Source of the DNA: Cupriavidus pauculus
GTDB lineage: Bacteria; Pseudomonadota; Gammaproteobacteria; Burkholderiales; Burkholderiaceae
Assembly (NCBI RefSeq): GCF_002858765.1
Contig: NZ_PJRP01000001.1
Coordinates: forward strand, 966,923 to 1,030,922
Direction: 5' to 3'
DNA: 64,000 bases
In this document: positions 39,494-49,548 of the stretch, piece after piece
Layout: every line of letters begins with the position of its first letter
Numbering within the stretch: the first letter of the stretch is position 1
Made by a program: the position numbers and the translations under genes
The notes under the pieces: generated by a model
What the model saw: only the letters and a program-made list of their open reading frames with translations
Told to the model about the DNA's origin: nothing
The model's database searches: none

Positions 39494-40227
39494 GCCACCT
39501 TCCGGTACGCCATCATGTAATTCACGTCGGTATCTCGACCGAGTGAATAGATCTGCGTCAATGGATTGAAGGTCATGCCGCGCATCTCGATCATCTCCAG
39601 GCCGACGTTGCGCGCGAAGCGTGCCATCTCGGAGGGCGTGATGAATTTCTGATAGTCGTGCGTGCCGCGCGGCAGCATGTTCAGCACGTATTCGGCGCCG
39701 ACGATGGCCAGCAAATAGGCCTTCAGGTTGCGGTTGATCGTGGAGAAAAACACGTAGCCACCGGGCTTGACCAGCGTCATGCAGGCACGCACGATGGATT
39801 GTGGATCGGGCACATGCTCGAGCATTTCCATGCAGGTCACCACGTCGACGCTGGCAGGCGCACGGGCGGCCAGGTCTTCGACGGCGATTTCCTCATAGGT
39901 GACCGCCACCCCCGATTCCAAGCTGTGCAGATCGGCAACCTTCAGCGCCTTGCTGGACAGGTCGATGCCCCGGACGGTTGCGCCAATGCGCGCCATGCTT
40001 TCCGACAGGATGCCGCCACCGCAACCCACATCGATGACCTGTTTGCCCGACAGATGCGCGATGCCGTCGATCCAGTCCACACGGACCGGATTCAGATCGT
40101 GCAGCGGCTTGAATTCACTATTCGGGTCCCACCAGCGGTGGGCCAGCTCGCTGAATTTGTCGATCTCTTTCGGATCGGCGTTGCGGCCAGTTTGGGTCGA
40201 GGCGTTGAGGGTGGTCGAATGCGACAT
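39490..40227 (-). CDS. ubiG: Ubiquinone biosynthesis O-methyltransferase
   Basis: Carries out both O-methylations in ubiquinone synthesis. The 245-residue protein has SAM motif [14 protein letters not shown] near residue 68, the N-terminal [18 protein letters not shown] typical of UbiG, and a C-terminal [21 protein letters not shown]. The N-terminus is about ten residues longer than in E. coli. It is coupled to gph by stop-start overlap and lies downstream of ompA, from which a terminator divides it. A promoter of its own should lie in the 167 bases between. Confidence 0.95.
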   Translation of the reverse strand: MSHSTTLNASTQTGRNADPKEIDKFSELAHRWWDPNSEFKPLHDLNPVRVDWIDGIAHLSGKQVIDVGCGGGILSESMARIGATVRGIDLSSKALKVADLHSLESGVAVTYEEIAVEDLAARAPASVDVVTCMEMLEHVPDPQSIVRACMTLVKPGGYVFFSTINRNLKAYLLAIVGAEYVLNMLPRGTHDYQKFITPSEMARFARNVGLEMIEMRGMTFNPLTQIYSLGRDTDVNYMMAYRKVA

Positions 40228-40344
40228 CGTTGGCGCCGCGCAGGGCGGCAGTCTGATGAGAAGGCTGCGGCAACTTTACCAAAAAAACAGTACCGCGCCG
40301 AATATGGGGCGATCCGCCGAGAGCGAACCGCCAGAAGGCGGGCG

Positions 40345-40374
40345 AAAAAAAAGCCCAGCATACGCTGGGCTTTT
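40345..40374 (-). terminator. Terminator of ompA
   Basis: AAAAGCCCAGC (40349-40359) and GCTGGGCTTTT (40364-40374) make an 11-bp stem with an ATAC loop. Read on the minus strand it is followed by eight T in all. Confidence 0.9.
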
Positions 40375-40394
40375 CTTCATCGGAGAGGATCCGA

Positions 40395-41051
40395 TTAACG
40401 TGCGCTGCGGGTGCCGACCACTTCGACTTCCACGCGACGGTTCGGTTGCTGGCAGGCGATCTGAGCGGTGCGGTTGCCCTTGCACGACTTCGGATCAACC
40501 TTCAGCTGACGCTTGCCCTTGCCTTCGGTGTACACGCGGTTGGCTTCAACGCCCTTGCTCACCAGGTAAGCCTTGACCGACTCAGCACGACGGATCGACA
40601 GGCGATCGTTGTACTTGTCCGAACCGAACGAATCGGTATGGCCAACGGCGATGATGACTTCCAGCGTGATGCCTTGCAGCTTCGAGACCAGGTCGTCCAG
40701 CTTGGCCTTGCCTTCGGGCTTCAGAACAGCCTTGTCGAAGTCGAACAGGGTGTCAGCTGCAAAAGTGACCTTCTCGCTGGACACAACCGGCGGAGCGACC
40801 GGAGTCGGGGCCGGAGCCGGAGCAGCAGCCGGAGCCAGTGCGCCATCGCACAGGGCATTGGCCGTTGCCGGGGTCCAGGAGCTGTCGCGCCAGCAGAGCT
40901 CGTTCGTGCCATTCTTCCACACGTACTCGCTCGTACCGTTGCCCCAGTTATCGTTCACTGCCTTCTTTTCGTAGGGGACGGACTGGGCTTGAGCGGATGC
41001 AGCCATTACTGCGGTAGCTGCAACGAGCGCGAGCTTGGCAAATTTTTTCAT
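40395..41051 (-). CDS. ompA: OmpA-family outer-membrane protein
   Basis: A 218-residue protein with a signal peptide (about 22 residues, ASAQA-Q), a short N-terminal region with WGNGTSEYVWKNGTNELCW instead of an 8-stranded barrel, an Ala/Pro-rich linker (about residues 73-90) and a C-terminal OmpA-like peptidoglycan-binding domain (about 95-215) with LFDFDKAVLKPEG, GHTDSFGSDKYNDRLS and two cysteines (SCKGNRTAQIAC) that likely form a disulfide. The short N-region means it is probably a periplasmic anchor rather than a full porin. Strong ribosome site GAGAGGAG. Confidence 0.9.
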   Translation of the reverse strand: MKKFAKLALVAATAVMAASAQAQSVPYEKKAVNDNWGNGTSEYVWKNGTNELCWRDSSWTPATANALCDGALAPAAAPAPAPTPVAPPVVSSEKVTFAADTLFDFDKAVLKPEGKAKLDDLVSKLQGITLEVIIAVGHTDSFGSDKYNDRLSIRRAESVKAYLVSKGVEANRVYTEGKGKRQLKVDPKSCKGNRTAQIACQQPNRRVEVEVVGTRSAR

Positions 41052-41126
41052 ATTTCTCCTCTCAGGATGAGATCACCGCAGGGTTACTGCGAGCAAATGG
41101 ACGAAAACAAGTCATACATTCTTCGG

Positions 41127-41132
41127 AGTATA
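41127..41132 (-). promoter_or_regulatory. Candidate -10 box of ompA
   Basis: Minus strand reads TATACT, about 76 bases before the ompA ATG. The -35 match is poor. Confidence 0.35.
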
Positions 41133-41398
41133 ACATTCTCGAGGTGGTGGATGCTCCACTTCGAACAATGTCTGGCTCTTCGCTGGGGAATTGTGCCACA
41201 AGGCTCGTTTCCTAAGAAGTAAATATATTCGATTCAACCACGTGGTTTTAGGCCTGTGGTGTTTGTGCAACATCGGCCTTGCGGCGCCTGCAAACCCTTG
41301 TCCCGTCTGGGTTGCAGGGTATCGGAGGTAGGCGCGTTGCGCGCCGGTGGGGGCCGCGCGGGGGTGGTTCCGGCGGGGGCGGGAAGGGGTTCCGCGCG

Positions 41399-41407
41399 TG
41401 ATAGAAT
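41399..41407 (+). promoter_or_regulatory. Candidate extended -10 promoter of gyrA
   Basis: TGATAGAAT fits an extended -10 element (TGN plus TAGAAT). It lies 91 bases before the gyrA ATG in an otherwise GC-rich stretch; -35 is weak, as expected for an extended -10 promoter. Confidence 0.45.
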
Positions 41408-41497
41408 GCCATGTTGGCCCGTCGCCGGCATGGCCTCTTCATGTCGTCAGATTCACGGGCTTCATTTGCTTAAACCCGCCGCATAAACCACGCCGCA

Positions 41498-44209
41498 ATG
41501 GATCAATTCGCCAAAGAAACCCTTCCGGTCTCGCTGGAAGAGGAAATGCGCCGCTCTTACCTCGATTACGCAATGAGCGTTATCGTGGGGCGCGCGCTTC
41601 CCGACGTCCGGGACGGCCTGAAGCCGGTACACCGGCGCGTGCTCTTTGCGATGCATGAGCTGAACAACGACTGGAACCGGGCCTACAAGAAATCGGCGCG
41701 TATCGTCGGTGATGTGATTGGTAAGTATCACCCGCACGGTGATACGGCTGTCTACGACACGATCGTCCGTATGGCGCAGAATTTCTCGCTGCGCTATATG
41801 CTGGTCGACGGCCAGGGTAACTTCGGTTCGGTGGACGGAGATAACGCAGCGGCGATGCGTTATACCGAAATCCGCCTGGCGAAGATCGCCCACGAAATGC
41901 TTCACGATATCGACAGGGAAACTGTCGATTTCGAACCGAACTATGACGGTTCGGAGAAAGAGCCTGGTATTTTGCCGGCGCGAATCCCGAATTTGCTGAT
42001 CAATGGTTCGTCGGGTATTGCCGTGGGTATGGCAACCAATATCCCGCCGCATAACCTCAATGAGGTTGTCGATGCCTGTCTGCATCTCCTCCGTAATCCC
42101 GATACCACGATCGACGAACTGATCGAACTGGTACCTGCGCCTGATTTTCCGACGGCCGGTATTATTTATGGCATCCAGGGTGTTCGGGAGGGTTACCGCA
42201 CGGGTCGGGGCCGCGTCGTCATGCGCGCGCGCACGCACTTTGAGGATATCGACCGCGGTACGCGCCAGGCGATCATCGTCGACGAACTGCCGTACCAGGT
42301 GAACAAGCGGACACTGCTCGAGCGCATTGCCGAGCTGGTGACCGAGAAGAAGATCGAGGGCATCTCCGACATCCGCGATGAGTCTGACAAGTCAGGCATG
42401 CGCGTGGTGATCGAGCTCAAGCGCAACGAAGTGCCCGAGGTTGTGCTGAACAACCTATATAAGAACACCCAGCTCCAGGACACGTTCGGCATGAACATGG
42501 TGGCGCTGGTGGATGGCCAGCCGCGCCTGCTGAACCTGAAGCAGATGCTGGCCGCCTTCCTGTCGCACCGCCGCGAAGTGGTGACGCGCCGCACCGTGTT
42601 CGAGCTGCGCAAGGCGCGCGAGCGTGGGCACGTGCTGGAAGGCCTGGCTGTGGCGCTGGCCAACATCGACGAGTTCATCGCGATCATCAAGGCTGCACCG
42701 ACGCCGCCGCTGGCCAAGCAGGAACTGATGGCGAAGCCGTGGGATTCGGGCCTGGTGCGTGACATGCTGGCGCGTGCCGAAAGCGACACTGCCGGTGGTC
42801 GCGCCTCGTATCGCCCGGATGGACTGCCCGCCGTGTTCGGCATGCAGCCCGATGGCCTGTATCGCCTGTCCGACGGCCAGGCGCAGGAAATCCTGCAGAT
42901 GCGCCTGCAACGCCTCACGGGCCTGGAGCAGGACAAGATCGTTCAGGAATACCGCGAAGTGATGGGCCTGATTGCCGACCTGCTCGACATCCTGGCTCGC
43001 CCGGAGCGCATCACCGCGATCATCACCGAAGAACTGGGCGCCATCCGCGCCGAGTTTGGCGACGAGCGCCGCTCGCAGATCGAGCACAACGCGACCGAAC
43101 TCGACACCGAAGACCTGATCACGCCGCAAGACATGGTGGTCACGCTGTCGCACTCGGGCTACATGAAGAGCCAGCCGATTTCGGAGTATCGCGCGCAGAA
43201 GCGCGGTGGCCGAGGCAAGCTGGCCACGGCGACGAAGGAAGACGACTGGATCGACACGCTGTTCGTGGCCAACACGCACGACTACATCCTGTGCTTCTCG
43301 AATCGCGGCCGCCTGTACTGGCTCAAGGTCTACGAAGTGCCACAAGGGTCGCGTAACTCGCGTGGCCGCCCGATCGTGAACATGTTCCCGCTGGCCGACG
43401 GCGAGAAGATCAACGTGATCCTGCCGGTGCGCCAGTTCGACGCCGAGCACTTCATCTTCATGGCAACCGCGCGCGGTACGGTCAAGAAGACGGTGCTGAC
43501 TGATTTCTCGAACCCGCGCAAGGCCGGCATCATTGCCGTCGACCTGGACGAGGGCGACTTCCTGATCGGGGCCGCCATCACCGATGGCCAGCACGACGTG
43601 ATGCTGTTCTCCGATGCTGGCAAGGCGGTGCGTTTCGACGAGAACGACGTGCGTCCGATGGGCCGTCAGGCACGCGGCGTGCGCGGCATGAACCTCGATG
43701 AAGGTCAGGGGGTGATCGCCATGCTGGTGGCGCCGGCGGAAACGCCTGAAGACGAGCCGGCCGAGGGCGCATCCACGATGTCGACGGTGGGCAGCGTGCT
43801 GACCGCCACCGAGAACGGCTACGGCAAGCGTACGCCGATCTCCGAGTACACTCGACACGGCCGTGGCACCAAGGGCATGATTGCGATCCAGACGAGCGAG
43901 CGCAATGGCCGTGTGGTGGCCGCGGCGCTGGTTTCGCCCGAGGACGAGATCATGCTGATCACCACGGGCGGCGTGCTGATCCGCACCCGCGTGGCCGAGA
44001 TCCGCGAGATGGGTCGCGCCACCCAGGGCGTGACGCTGATCAACGTGGACGAGGGCACCAAGCTGTCGGGCCTGCAGCGCATTGTCGAGTCGGATGCCGA
44101 CAGCAGTGGCGGCGGCGAAGACGACGACGTGGCAGAGGATGCCACGGGTGCGACCGGTGCCGATGGCGATACCGGAGCGGGCGCCACCGACGCTGACGCG
44201 AATTCGTAA
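41498..44209 (+). CDS. gyrA: DNA gyrase subunit A
   Basis: Breakage-reunion subunit of gyrase, introducing negative supercoils. The 903-residue protein has the catalytic Tyr122 in AAAMRYTEI, the quinolone region [10 protein letters not shown] (Thr83, Asp87), and a C-terminal beta-pinwheel with the GyrA-box QRGGRGK-like segment ([12 protein letters not shown] near residue 570). A Gly/Asp-rich acidic tail of about 40 residues follows. It is somewhat longer than E. coli GyrA (875) owing to a small insert around residue 420-450. It heads a long run of plus-strand genes. Confidence 0.97.
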   Translation: MDQFAKETLPVSLEEEMRRSYLDYAMSVIVGRALPDVRDGLKPVHRRVLFAMHELNNDWNRAYKKSARIVGDVIGKYHPHGDTAVYDTIVRMAQNFSLRYMLVDGQGNFGSVDGDNAAAMRYTEIRLAKIAHEMLHDIDRETVDFEPNYDGSEKEPGILPARIPNLLINGSSGIAVGMATNIPPHNLNEVVDACLHLLRNPDTTIDELIELVPAPDFPTAGIIYGIQGVREGYRTGRGRVVMRARTHFEDIDRGTRQAIIVDELPYQVNKRTLLERIAELVTEKKIEGISDIRDESDKSGMRVVIELKRNEVPEVVLNNLYKNTQLQDTFGMNMVALVDGQPRLLNLKQMLAAFLSHRREVVTRRTVFELRKARERGHVLEGLAVALANIDEFIAIIKAAPTPPLAKQELMAKPWDSGLVRDMLARAESDTAGGRASYRPDGLPAVFGMQPDGLYRLSDGQAQEILQMRLQRLTGLEQDKIVQEYREVMGLIADLLDILARPERITAIITEELGAIRAEFGDERRSQIEHNATELDTEDLITPQDMVVTLSHSGYMKSQPISEYRAQKRGGRGKLATATKEDDWIDTLFVANTHDYILCFSNRGRLYWLKVYEVPQGSRNSRGRPIVNMFPLADGEKINVILPVRQFDAEHFIFMATARGTVKKTVLTDFSNPRKAGIIAVDLDEGDFLIGAAITDGQHDVMLFSDAGKAVRFDENDVRPMGRQARGVRGMNLDEGQGVIAMLVAPAETPEDEPAEGASTMSTVGSVLTATENGYGKRTPISEYTRHGRGTKGMIAIQTSERNGRVVAAALVSPEDEIMLITTGGVLIRTRVAEIREMGRATQGVTLINVDEGTKLSGLQRIVESDADSSGGGEDDDVAEDATGATGADGDTGAGATDADANS

Positions 44210-44229
44210 TTTGTTGCAACAACGGGACG

Positions 44230-44255
44230 ACGGCCGGAACTCGCCAGACGGCCGT
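44230..44255 (+). terminator. Weak hairpin after gyrA
   Basis: ACGGCCG (44230-44236) pairs with CGGCCGT (44249-44255); no T-run. A 12-bp palindrome TTGTTGCAACAA lies just before it at 44211-44222. Partial termination or transcript processing is possible. Confidence 0.35.
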
Positions 44256-44291
44256 TCGGACTAATCCGGACGTATTTACCAGGGAGTCATA

Positions 44292-44858
44292 ATGCTCAAA
44301 ACCTATCGACGTATCGCTGTTCTGGCTGCTTTCGCTCCGATGATGATGCTGGCGCAAGGCGCGCACGCTCAGGAAGACAAGGACAAGACCGCGGCCATCA
44401 AGGAACTGCTGACCGTCATGCAGGCTGACCAGGCAGTGAAGGGTCAGGCCGACAACTGGCAGCAAGGCGCCAAGCAGGAAGCGCCGCTGGTGCTGGAGCA
44501 GGTTCTCGTGGAGAACAAGACGCTGAACGACAAGCAGAAGCAGGCCGCTGTCGACAAGCTCAAGAAGAACGGCGCCGTGCAGCGCATGGTCGACGGCGCC
44601 GGTACAGCGTTTAACACCGACGGCTTCCGCCAGGACGCCATCAAGGCGCACTACGATGCCTTCGGCAAGTACTACTCGACCCAGGAAATCAAGGATCTGA
44701 CCACGTTCCTGAAGTCGCCGACGGGCCAGAAGTTCATGGCCAACCAAGGTAAGGCCACCCAGGAAATCTGGGGTTCGATGATGCAGAAGTACGGCCCGCA
44801 GGTTGGCAAGTCGATGCGCGACTCCGCCGAGAAGGAAATCGCCGCCGCCTCGAAGTGA
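44292..44858 (+). CDS. DUF2059 domain exported protein
   Basis: A 188-residue protein with a signal peptide (about 26 residues, GAHAQ). The mature chain is helical, with a DUF2059 domain at about residues 100-165 (AIKAHYDAFGKYYSTQEIKD, FLKSPTGQKFM). DUF2059 proteins are periplasmic and of unknown function. Ribosome site CCAGGGAG. Position between gyrA and serC is conserved in Burkholderiales, but no functional link is known. Confidence 0.88.
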   Translation: MLKTYRRIAVLAAFAPMMMLAQGAHAQEDKDKTAAIKELLTVMQADQAVKGQADNWQQGAKQEAPLVLEQVLVENKTLNDKQKQAAVDKLKKNGAVQRMVDGAGTAFNTDGFRQDAIKAHYDAFGKYYSTQEIKDLTTFLKSPTGQKFMANQGKATQEIWGSMMQKYGPQVGKSMRDSAEKEIAAASK

Positions 44859-44867
44859 TCGACGGCT

Positions 44868-44898
44868 GACCTCTCCGGGCCCTCGGGCCGGGGAGGTC
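44868..44898 (+). terminator. GC-rich hairpin after the DUF2059 gene
   Basis: GACCTCTCC...GGGGAGGTC arms around GGGCC-CTC-GGGCC form a long stem with one mismatch, 9 bases after the stop. No T-run. Confidence 0.5.
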
Positions 44899-44958
44899 GC
44901 ATGCCCTGGCCTGCTCCGGACACCCGCGGTGTCCAAGGGGCGCGGGTTTTGGGCGATA

Positions 44959-44998
44959 ATGGCTGCCTGGTTCCATCCGGCAGCCATTTTTCTTTTCT
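44959..44998 (+). promoter_or_regulatory. Terminator-like hairpin in the serC leader
   Basis: ATGGCTGCC (44959-44967) and GGCAGCCAT (44979-44987) form a perfect 9-bp stem, followed at once by TTTTTCTTTTCT. This looks like an intrinsic terminator, yet it ends a few bases before the serC ATG at 45005. A GATAAT hexamer (44955-44960) overlaps its left arm. It may end the gyrA/DUF2059 transcript or attenuate serC. Confidence 0.55.
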
Positions 44999-45004
44999 CC
45001 CTCC

Positions 45005-46168
45005 ATGAACGATCCCCAGAACCCCGCCCTCGCCGGCCTGCAACGTTCCCTGGCCGAGCGCGTCTACAATTTCTCGCCTGGTCCGGCCGCATTGCCGACC
45101 GAAGTCCTGCAGCAGGCCGCCGAGGAAATGCTGTCATGGCGCGGTACTGGCGTATCGGTGATGGAGATGAGCCACCGCAGCAAGGATTTCGAGAGCATCC
45201 ATCAGCAGGCGCTGACTGATCTGCGCGAACTGCTGCATGTGCCGAAGAACTTCAAGATCCTGTTCCTGCAGGGCGGCGCCATCGGTCAGAACGGCATCGT
45301 GCCGCTGAACCTGGCCAACCGTGTCAATGCCGCCAAGCCGAAGACGGACTTCGTGTTGACCGGCACGTGGTCGGTCAAGACCGAGCAGGAAGCGCGCCGC
45401 TACGGCGAGGTGAATATCGCCGCGTCCAGCAAGGACCAGAAGTGGCACAAGATTCCTGACGTGAAGACCTGGAATCTGTCGGACGATGCGGCCTACGTGC
45501 ACCTGTGCACGAACGAGACCATCGTCGGCGTGGAGTTCCAGGAAATTCCGGACATCGGCCAGACCGGCACGCATGACAAGGGCCGCATCGTCGTGGCCGA
45601 CGCGTCGAGCCACATCCTGTCACGCCCCATCGACTGGTCGCGTGCGCAGGTGGTGTATGGTGGCGCGCAGAAGAATATTGGCCCGGCCGGTGTCACGATC
45701 GTGATCGTGCGCGAAGACCTGATCGGTTTCGCGCATCCGCTTTGCCCCTCGGCGTTCAACTGGCGCCTGGTGGCCGAGCATGACTCGATGTACAACACGC
45801 CGCCCACCTATGCGATCTACATCGCCGGCCTCGTGTTCCAGTGGCTCAAGGCCCAGGGCGGCGTGGCCGGGATCGAACAGCGCAATATCGCCAAGGCGCG
45901 CGCGCTGTACGACTTCCTGGACCAGAGCGACTATTACCGTAACGAAATCGATCCCGGCAGCCGCTCGCGCATGAACGTACCGTTCTTCCTGCGCGATGAA
46001 TCGCGCAACGAAGCGTTCCTGACCCAGGCGCGCGCGAATGGCCTGGTACAGCTCAAGGGCCACAAGTCCGTGGGCGGCATGCGCGCCAGCATCTATAACG
46101 CGATGCCACTCGAAGGTGTGACCGCGCTGGTGGAATTCATGCGCGAGTTCGAGCGCACCGCCGCCTGA
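45005..46168 (+). CDS. serC: Phosphoserine aminotransferase
   Basis: Makes 3-phosphoserine for serine synthesis and also serves pyridoxine synthesis. The 387-residue protein has the PLP lysine in [12 protein letters not shown], the N-terminal [11 protein letters not shown] motif and the substrate-binding HRSKDF. About 20 extra residues precede the region matching E. coli SerC (362 residues); no better start codon is seen. No Shine-Dalgarno is present: the ATG follows a pyrimidine-rich tract (TTTTCTCCCTCC). First gene of the conserved serC-pheA-hisC-tyrA-aroA series. Confidence 0.96.
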   Translation: MNDPQNPALAGLQRSLAERVYNFSPGPAALPTEVLQQAAEEMLSWRGTGVSVMEMSHRSKDFESIHQQALTDLRELLHVPKNFKILFLQGGAIGQNGIVPLNLANRVNAAKPKTDFVLTGTWSVKTEQEARRYGEVNIAASSKDQKWHKIPDVKTWNLSDDAAYVHLCTNETIVGVEFQEIPDIGQTGTHDKGRIVVADASSHILSRPIDWSRAQVVYGGAQKNIGPAGVTIVIVREDLIGFAHPLCPSAFNWRLVAEHDSMYNTPPTYAIYIAGLVFQWLKAQGGVAGIEQRNIAKARALYDFLDQSDYYRNEIDPGSRSRMNVPFFLRDESRNEAFLTQARANGLVQLKGHKSVGGMRASIYNAMPLEGVTALVEFMREFERTAA

Positions 46169-46259
46169 CGGTGGTGCTTTCTGTCGCGGCCCTTGCAGCG
46201 CGAGGGTCCGGCATCAGCCCAGACTTTCCGCGGCCGCGCGATGCGTGGCCCACAGGCCT

Positions 46260-47405
46260 ATGACACAGCAAGACAAGCCGGGGGTGGCAGCCTCCGGCAA
46301 CGACAATGCCGCACCAGGCCCCCAGGAGCAGGCGCTGTCCGCCGACCTGGCGCCGCTGCGCGACCAGATCGATGCCGTCGACCGCGAACTGCTGTCCCTG
46401 CTGAATCGTCGCGCGCAACTGGCGCTCGACGTGGGCGAGGTCAAGAAGAAGTACGGCGCGCCGGTGTTCCGCCCCGAGCGCGAACTGCAGGTGATCCGCA
46501 AGGTGCAGGGCGCCAATCCGGGGCCACTGCTTGGCGAAAGCGTGGCGTCCATCTGGCGCGAGGTGATGTCCGCCTGTCGCGGGCTGGAAAAGCCGCTCGA
46601 GATCGCCTTCCTCGGGCCGGCCGGTACGTTCTCCGAGCAGGCGCTGTACGCGCACTTCGGCCACGAAGTCACGGGTGTGCCGTGCCCGAGCATCGACGAG
46701 GTGTTCCGGTCGGTGGAATCCGGGACGGTGGAGTACGGCGTGGTGCCGGTCGAGAATTCGACCGAGGGCGCGGTGTCGCGCACGCTGGACCTGTTCCTGC
46801 AGACGTCTCTGAAGATCAGCGGCGAGATTGCGTTGAAGGTACATCACAACCTGATGGCGTCGTCGCCCGACATGAAGGGCGTGACCGTGGTGCGCGCGCA
46901 CGCGCAGGCGCTGGCGCAGTGCCAGCACTGGCTGACCGCCAACTATCCTCACCTGGAACGCCAGGCCGTTTCGAGCAATGCCGAAGCGGCACGCATGGCC
47001 AGCGAGGATCCGACGGTGGCGGCGATTGCCGGCGAAACGGCTGCCAACCGCTATCACCTGCATATCGTGCGGTCCCATATCCAGGACGATCCGCACAACC
47101 GCACGCGCTTTGCCGTGATCGGGCGCTACGAGACCGAGCCGTCGGGCAGCGACCAGACGTCGATGATCCTGTCGGTGCCGAACAAGGCCGGCGCGGTGTA
47201 CCAGTTGCTGGCGCCGCTGGCGGACAACGGCGTGTCGATGTGCCGCTTCGAGTCGCGGCCCGCCCGCAGCGGCGCGTGGGAGTACTACTTCTATGTCGAT
47301 GTGGAAGGCCATCAGCACGATCCGGCCGTGGCACGCGCGATCCAGTCGCTGCGCGCCAACGCCGCGTACCTGAAGGTGCTCGGGTCCTACCCGTCGAGCA
47401 AATAA
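46260..47405 (+). CDS. pheA: Bifunctional chorismate mutase / prephenate dehydratase
   Basis: Converts chorismate to prephenate and on to phenylpyruvate. The 381-residue protein has an AroQ chorismate-mutase domain (about residues 30-110, LRDQIDAVDRELLSLLNRRA), a prephenate-dehydratase domain (about 115-290, AFLGPAGTFSEQAL, the conserved STEGAV and NRTRFAVIG) and a C-terminal ACT domain (about 300-380) with the phenylalanine-binding ESRP. The ATG at 46260 is chosen; a GTG at 46245 would add five residues. The N-terminal extension before the mutase domain is low in complexity. Confidence 0.95.
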   Translation: MTQQDKPGVAASGNDNAAPGPQEQALSADLAPLRDQIDAVDRELLSLLNRRAQLALDVGEVKKKYGAPVFRPERELQVIRKVQGANPGPLLGESVASIWREVMSACRGLEKPLEIAFLGPAGTFSEQALYAHFGHEVTGVPCPSIDEVFRSVESGTVEYGVVPVENSTEGAVSRTLDLFLQTSLKISGEIALKVHHNLMASSPDMKGVTVVRAHAQALAQCQHWLTANYPHLERQAVSSNAEAARMASEDPTVAAIAGETAANRYHLHIVRSHIQDDPHNRTRFAVIGRYETEPSGSDQTSMILSVPNKAGAVYQLLAPLADNGVSMCRFESRPARSGAWEYYFYVDVEGHQHDPAVARAIQSLRANAAYLKVLGSYPSSK

Positions 47406-47423
47406 CGCAGGCAGGAGACACGC

Positions 47424-48584
47424 ATGGCACAGCAGGAAAGCGGGGCAGCGAGCGGGGTGGCGAGTGTGGCCGCGAATGTCGCGGATTACTTTGGTCCGAC
47501 TTACGTCCGCAAGATCTCGCCGTACATCGCAGGAAAGCCAATTTCGGAAGTGGCGCGCGAGTTCGGGCTTGACGAGGCACGTATCGTCAAGCTGGCCTCG
47601 AACGAAAACCCGCTCGGCATGCCGGCATCGGCCAAGGCAGCCATTGCGGCGGCCACCGAAGACCTGGGGCGCTACCCGGACAGCAACGGCTTCGAGTTGA
47701 AGGCGAAGCTTTCGGAAAAGTTCGATGTCCCGGCCGAGTGGCTGACACTGGGCAACGGCAGCAACGACATCCTGGAGTTGGCCGCGCATGCTCTGGTGCG
47801 CGCCGGCGAGTCGATCGTCTATGCCGAGTACTCGTTCGCGGTCTACGCGCTGGCCACGCAGGAAGTGGGTGCGCGCGCCATCGAGGTGAAGTCGCGCCAG
47901 TACGGCCATGATCTCGATGCGATGGCCGCTGCGATTGCAGCGGACACGAAGCTCGTTTTCATCGCCAATCCGAACAACCCGACTGGCACGTATATTTCGG
48001 CCGCCGAGATCGAAGCGTTCCTGGCCAAGGTGCCTCCACACGTGGTGGTGGTGCTGGACGAGGCGTACAACGAATACCTCGATGCCGACCAGCAGTACGA
48101 ATCCATCGCCTGGGTGCGCAAGTATCCGAACCTGATGGTTTCGCGTACGTTCTCGAAGGCCTACGGCCTGGCGGGGCTGCGTGTCGGCTATGGCGTGGCG
48201 CAGCCGCCGCTGACCGACCTGCTGAATCGCGTGCGGCAGCCGTTCAACGTCAACAGCCTGGCGCAGGCTGCGGCCGTGGCGGCGCTGGGCGACGCGGCTT
48301 TCCTGCAGCGCAGCGCCGAACTCAATCGTGCCGGCAAGGCGCAACTGGTGGCCGCCTTCGACCGCATGGGCCTGGAGTACGTGAGGTCGTCGGGCAACTT
48401 CGTCATGGTCCGCGTGGGCACGGACGACGGTGCCGGCGCCCGTGTGAACCTGGCCATGCTGAAGCAGGGTGTGATCGTGCGCCCGGTGGCGAACTACGGT
48501 CTGCCGCAGTGGCTGCGTATCACGATTGGTCTTCCTGACGAGAATGCCGCCTGCATCGCGGCGCTTGAGCAGGCATTGAAGTGA
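47424..48584 (+). CDS. hisC: Histidinol-phosphate aminotransferase
   Basis: PLP enzyme of histidine synthesis; copies placed in aromatic operons may also transaminate phenylpyruvate or 4-hydroxyphenylpyruvate. The 386-residue protein has KLASNENPLG, PNNPTGTYI, and the PLP lysine in RTFSKAYGLAGLRVGY. It lies between pheA and tyrA, which supports a broad aromatic role. Ribosome site CAGGAG. Start codon of tyrA overlaps its stop. A second hisC is usual in this group within the his operon. Confidence 0.94.
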   Translation: MAQQESGAASGVASVAANVADYFGPTYVRKISPYIAGKPISEVAREFGLDEARIVKLASNENPLGMPASAKAAIAAATEDLGRYPDSNGFELKAKLSEKFDVPAEWLTLGNGSNDILELAAHALVRAGESIVYAEYSFAVYALATQEVGARAIEVKSRQYGHDLDAMAAAIAADTKLVFIANPNNPTGTYISAAEIEAFLAKVPPHVVVVLDEAYNEYLDADQQYESIAWVRKYPNLMVSRTFSKAYGLAGLRVGYGVAQPPLTDLLNRVRQPFNVNSLAQAAAVAALGDAAFLQRSAELNRAGKAQLVAAFDRMGLEYVRSSGNFVMVRVGTDDGAGARVNLAMLKQGVIVRPVANYGLPQWLRITIGLPDENAACIAALEQALK

Positions 48585-49504
48585 ACCCGAATCGATCTGA
48601 AGCCGTGAGCGCTCTGCATTTTTCCCGTGTTGTGATTGTCGGCGTCGGCCTGATTGGCGGATCGCTGGCGTTGTCGCTCAAGCGTGCCGGCGTGGTCGGC
48701 ACCGTGGTGGGGGTTGGCCGGTCGGCGGCGTCGCTGGAAAAGGCGAAGACGTTGGGCGTCATCGACGAGGCCGCCGAATCGTTGGCCGAAGCCGCACGCG
48801 GTGCCAGCCTGATCGTACTGTGCGCGCCGGTGGCGCAGAACTTTGCGCTGCTCCATGCCCTGGAGCCGCATCTGCAGCCCGGCACCATCGTGACGGATGC
48901 GGGCAGCACCAAGTCCGACGTGATCATGGCCGCCAAGACGGCGCTCGGTGACAAGGCGGCGCAGTTTGTGCCGGCCCATCCGATCGCCGGCCGTGAGCTC
49001 CATGGTGTGGAAGCCGCGCTGAACGACCTGTACCTGGGCAAGAAGGTGGTGATGTGCCCGTTGCAGGAAAACAGCCGCGCCGATGTGGCGGCGGTGCGCG
49101 CCATGTGGGAGTCGACGGGTGCCGAAGTCCACGTGATGTCGGCCGTGCAGCATGACGCCGTGTTCGCATCGGTCAGCCATCTGCCGCACGTGCTGTCGTA
49201 CGCGCTGGTGGCGCAGGTGGCCAACGCCGAGGATGCGGCGCTGAAGCTCGATTTCGCGGGTGGCGGTTTCCGCGACTTCACGCGCATCGCCGCGTCGTCG
49301 CCCGAGATGTGGCGCGACATCTGCGTCGCCAACAAAGAGGCGTTGTTGCGCGAGATCAGCACGTACGAAGCCGTGCTCGGTCATCTGAAGGCGCAGATCA
49401 AGGCCGGAGACGGTGCCGCGCTGGAGCGGATCTTCGCGCGCGCCAGTGAGACTCGCCTGAAGTGGGGCGCGGCACGTGCCGCCACCCATAACGTAGAACC
49501 CTGA
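48581..49504 (+). CDS. tyrA: Prephenate dehydrogenase
   Basis: NAD(P)-dependent enzyme of tyrosine synthesis, here the monofunctional form of 307 residues without a mutase domain. Rossmann motif [14 protein letters not shown] near residue 20; further the prephenate-binding [17 protein letters not shown] and the helical C-terminal domain with [15 protein letters not shown]. The GTG start at 48581 overlaps the hisC stop (GTGA), giving translational coupling; a second GTG eight codons on is also possible. Confidence 0.94.
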   Translation: MNPNRSEAVSALHFSRVVIVGVGLIGGSLALSLKRAGVVGTVVGVGRSAASLEKAKTLGVIDEAAESLAEAARGASLIVLCAPVAQNFALLHALEPHLQPGTIVTDAGSTKSDVIMAAKTALGDKAAQFVPAHPIAGRELHGVEAALNDLYLGKKVVMCPLQENSRADVAAVRAMWESTGAEVHVMSAVQHDAVFASVSHLPHVLSYALVAQVANAEDAALKLDFAGGGFRDFTRIAASSPEMWRDICVANKEALLREISTYEAVLGHLKAQIKAGDGAALERIFARASETRLKWGAARAATHNVEP

Positions 49505-49548
49505 AGCGGTGGCGCCTTCCCCGGGCGCCGCGCCACGTTGCAAAGACC

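Larger units (their letters stand above)
41052..41497. other. 446-bp gap between ompA and gyrA holding both promoters
   Basis: I see no gene here. On the ompA side (41052-41230) the DNA is AT-richer than the surroundings, fitting the leader and promoter of a highly expressed outer-membrane protein. The gyrA side (41290-41400) is very G-rich. Candidate -10 boxes are listed separately. Confidence 0.6.

Noticed and set aside
41744..41749. GyrA Thr83 as a quinolone-resistance change
   Set aside because: Thr at this place is the wild-type residue in several non-enteric bacteria such as Pseudomonas aeruginosa; Asp87 is normal. No resistance claim can be made.
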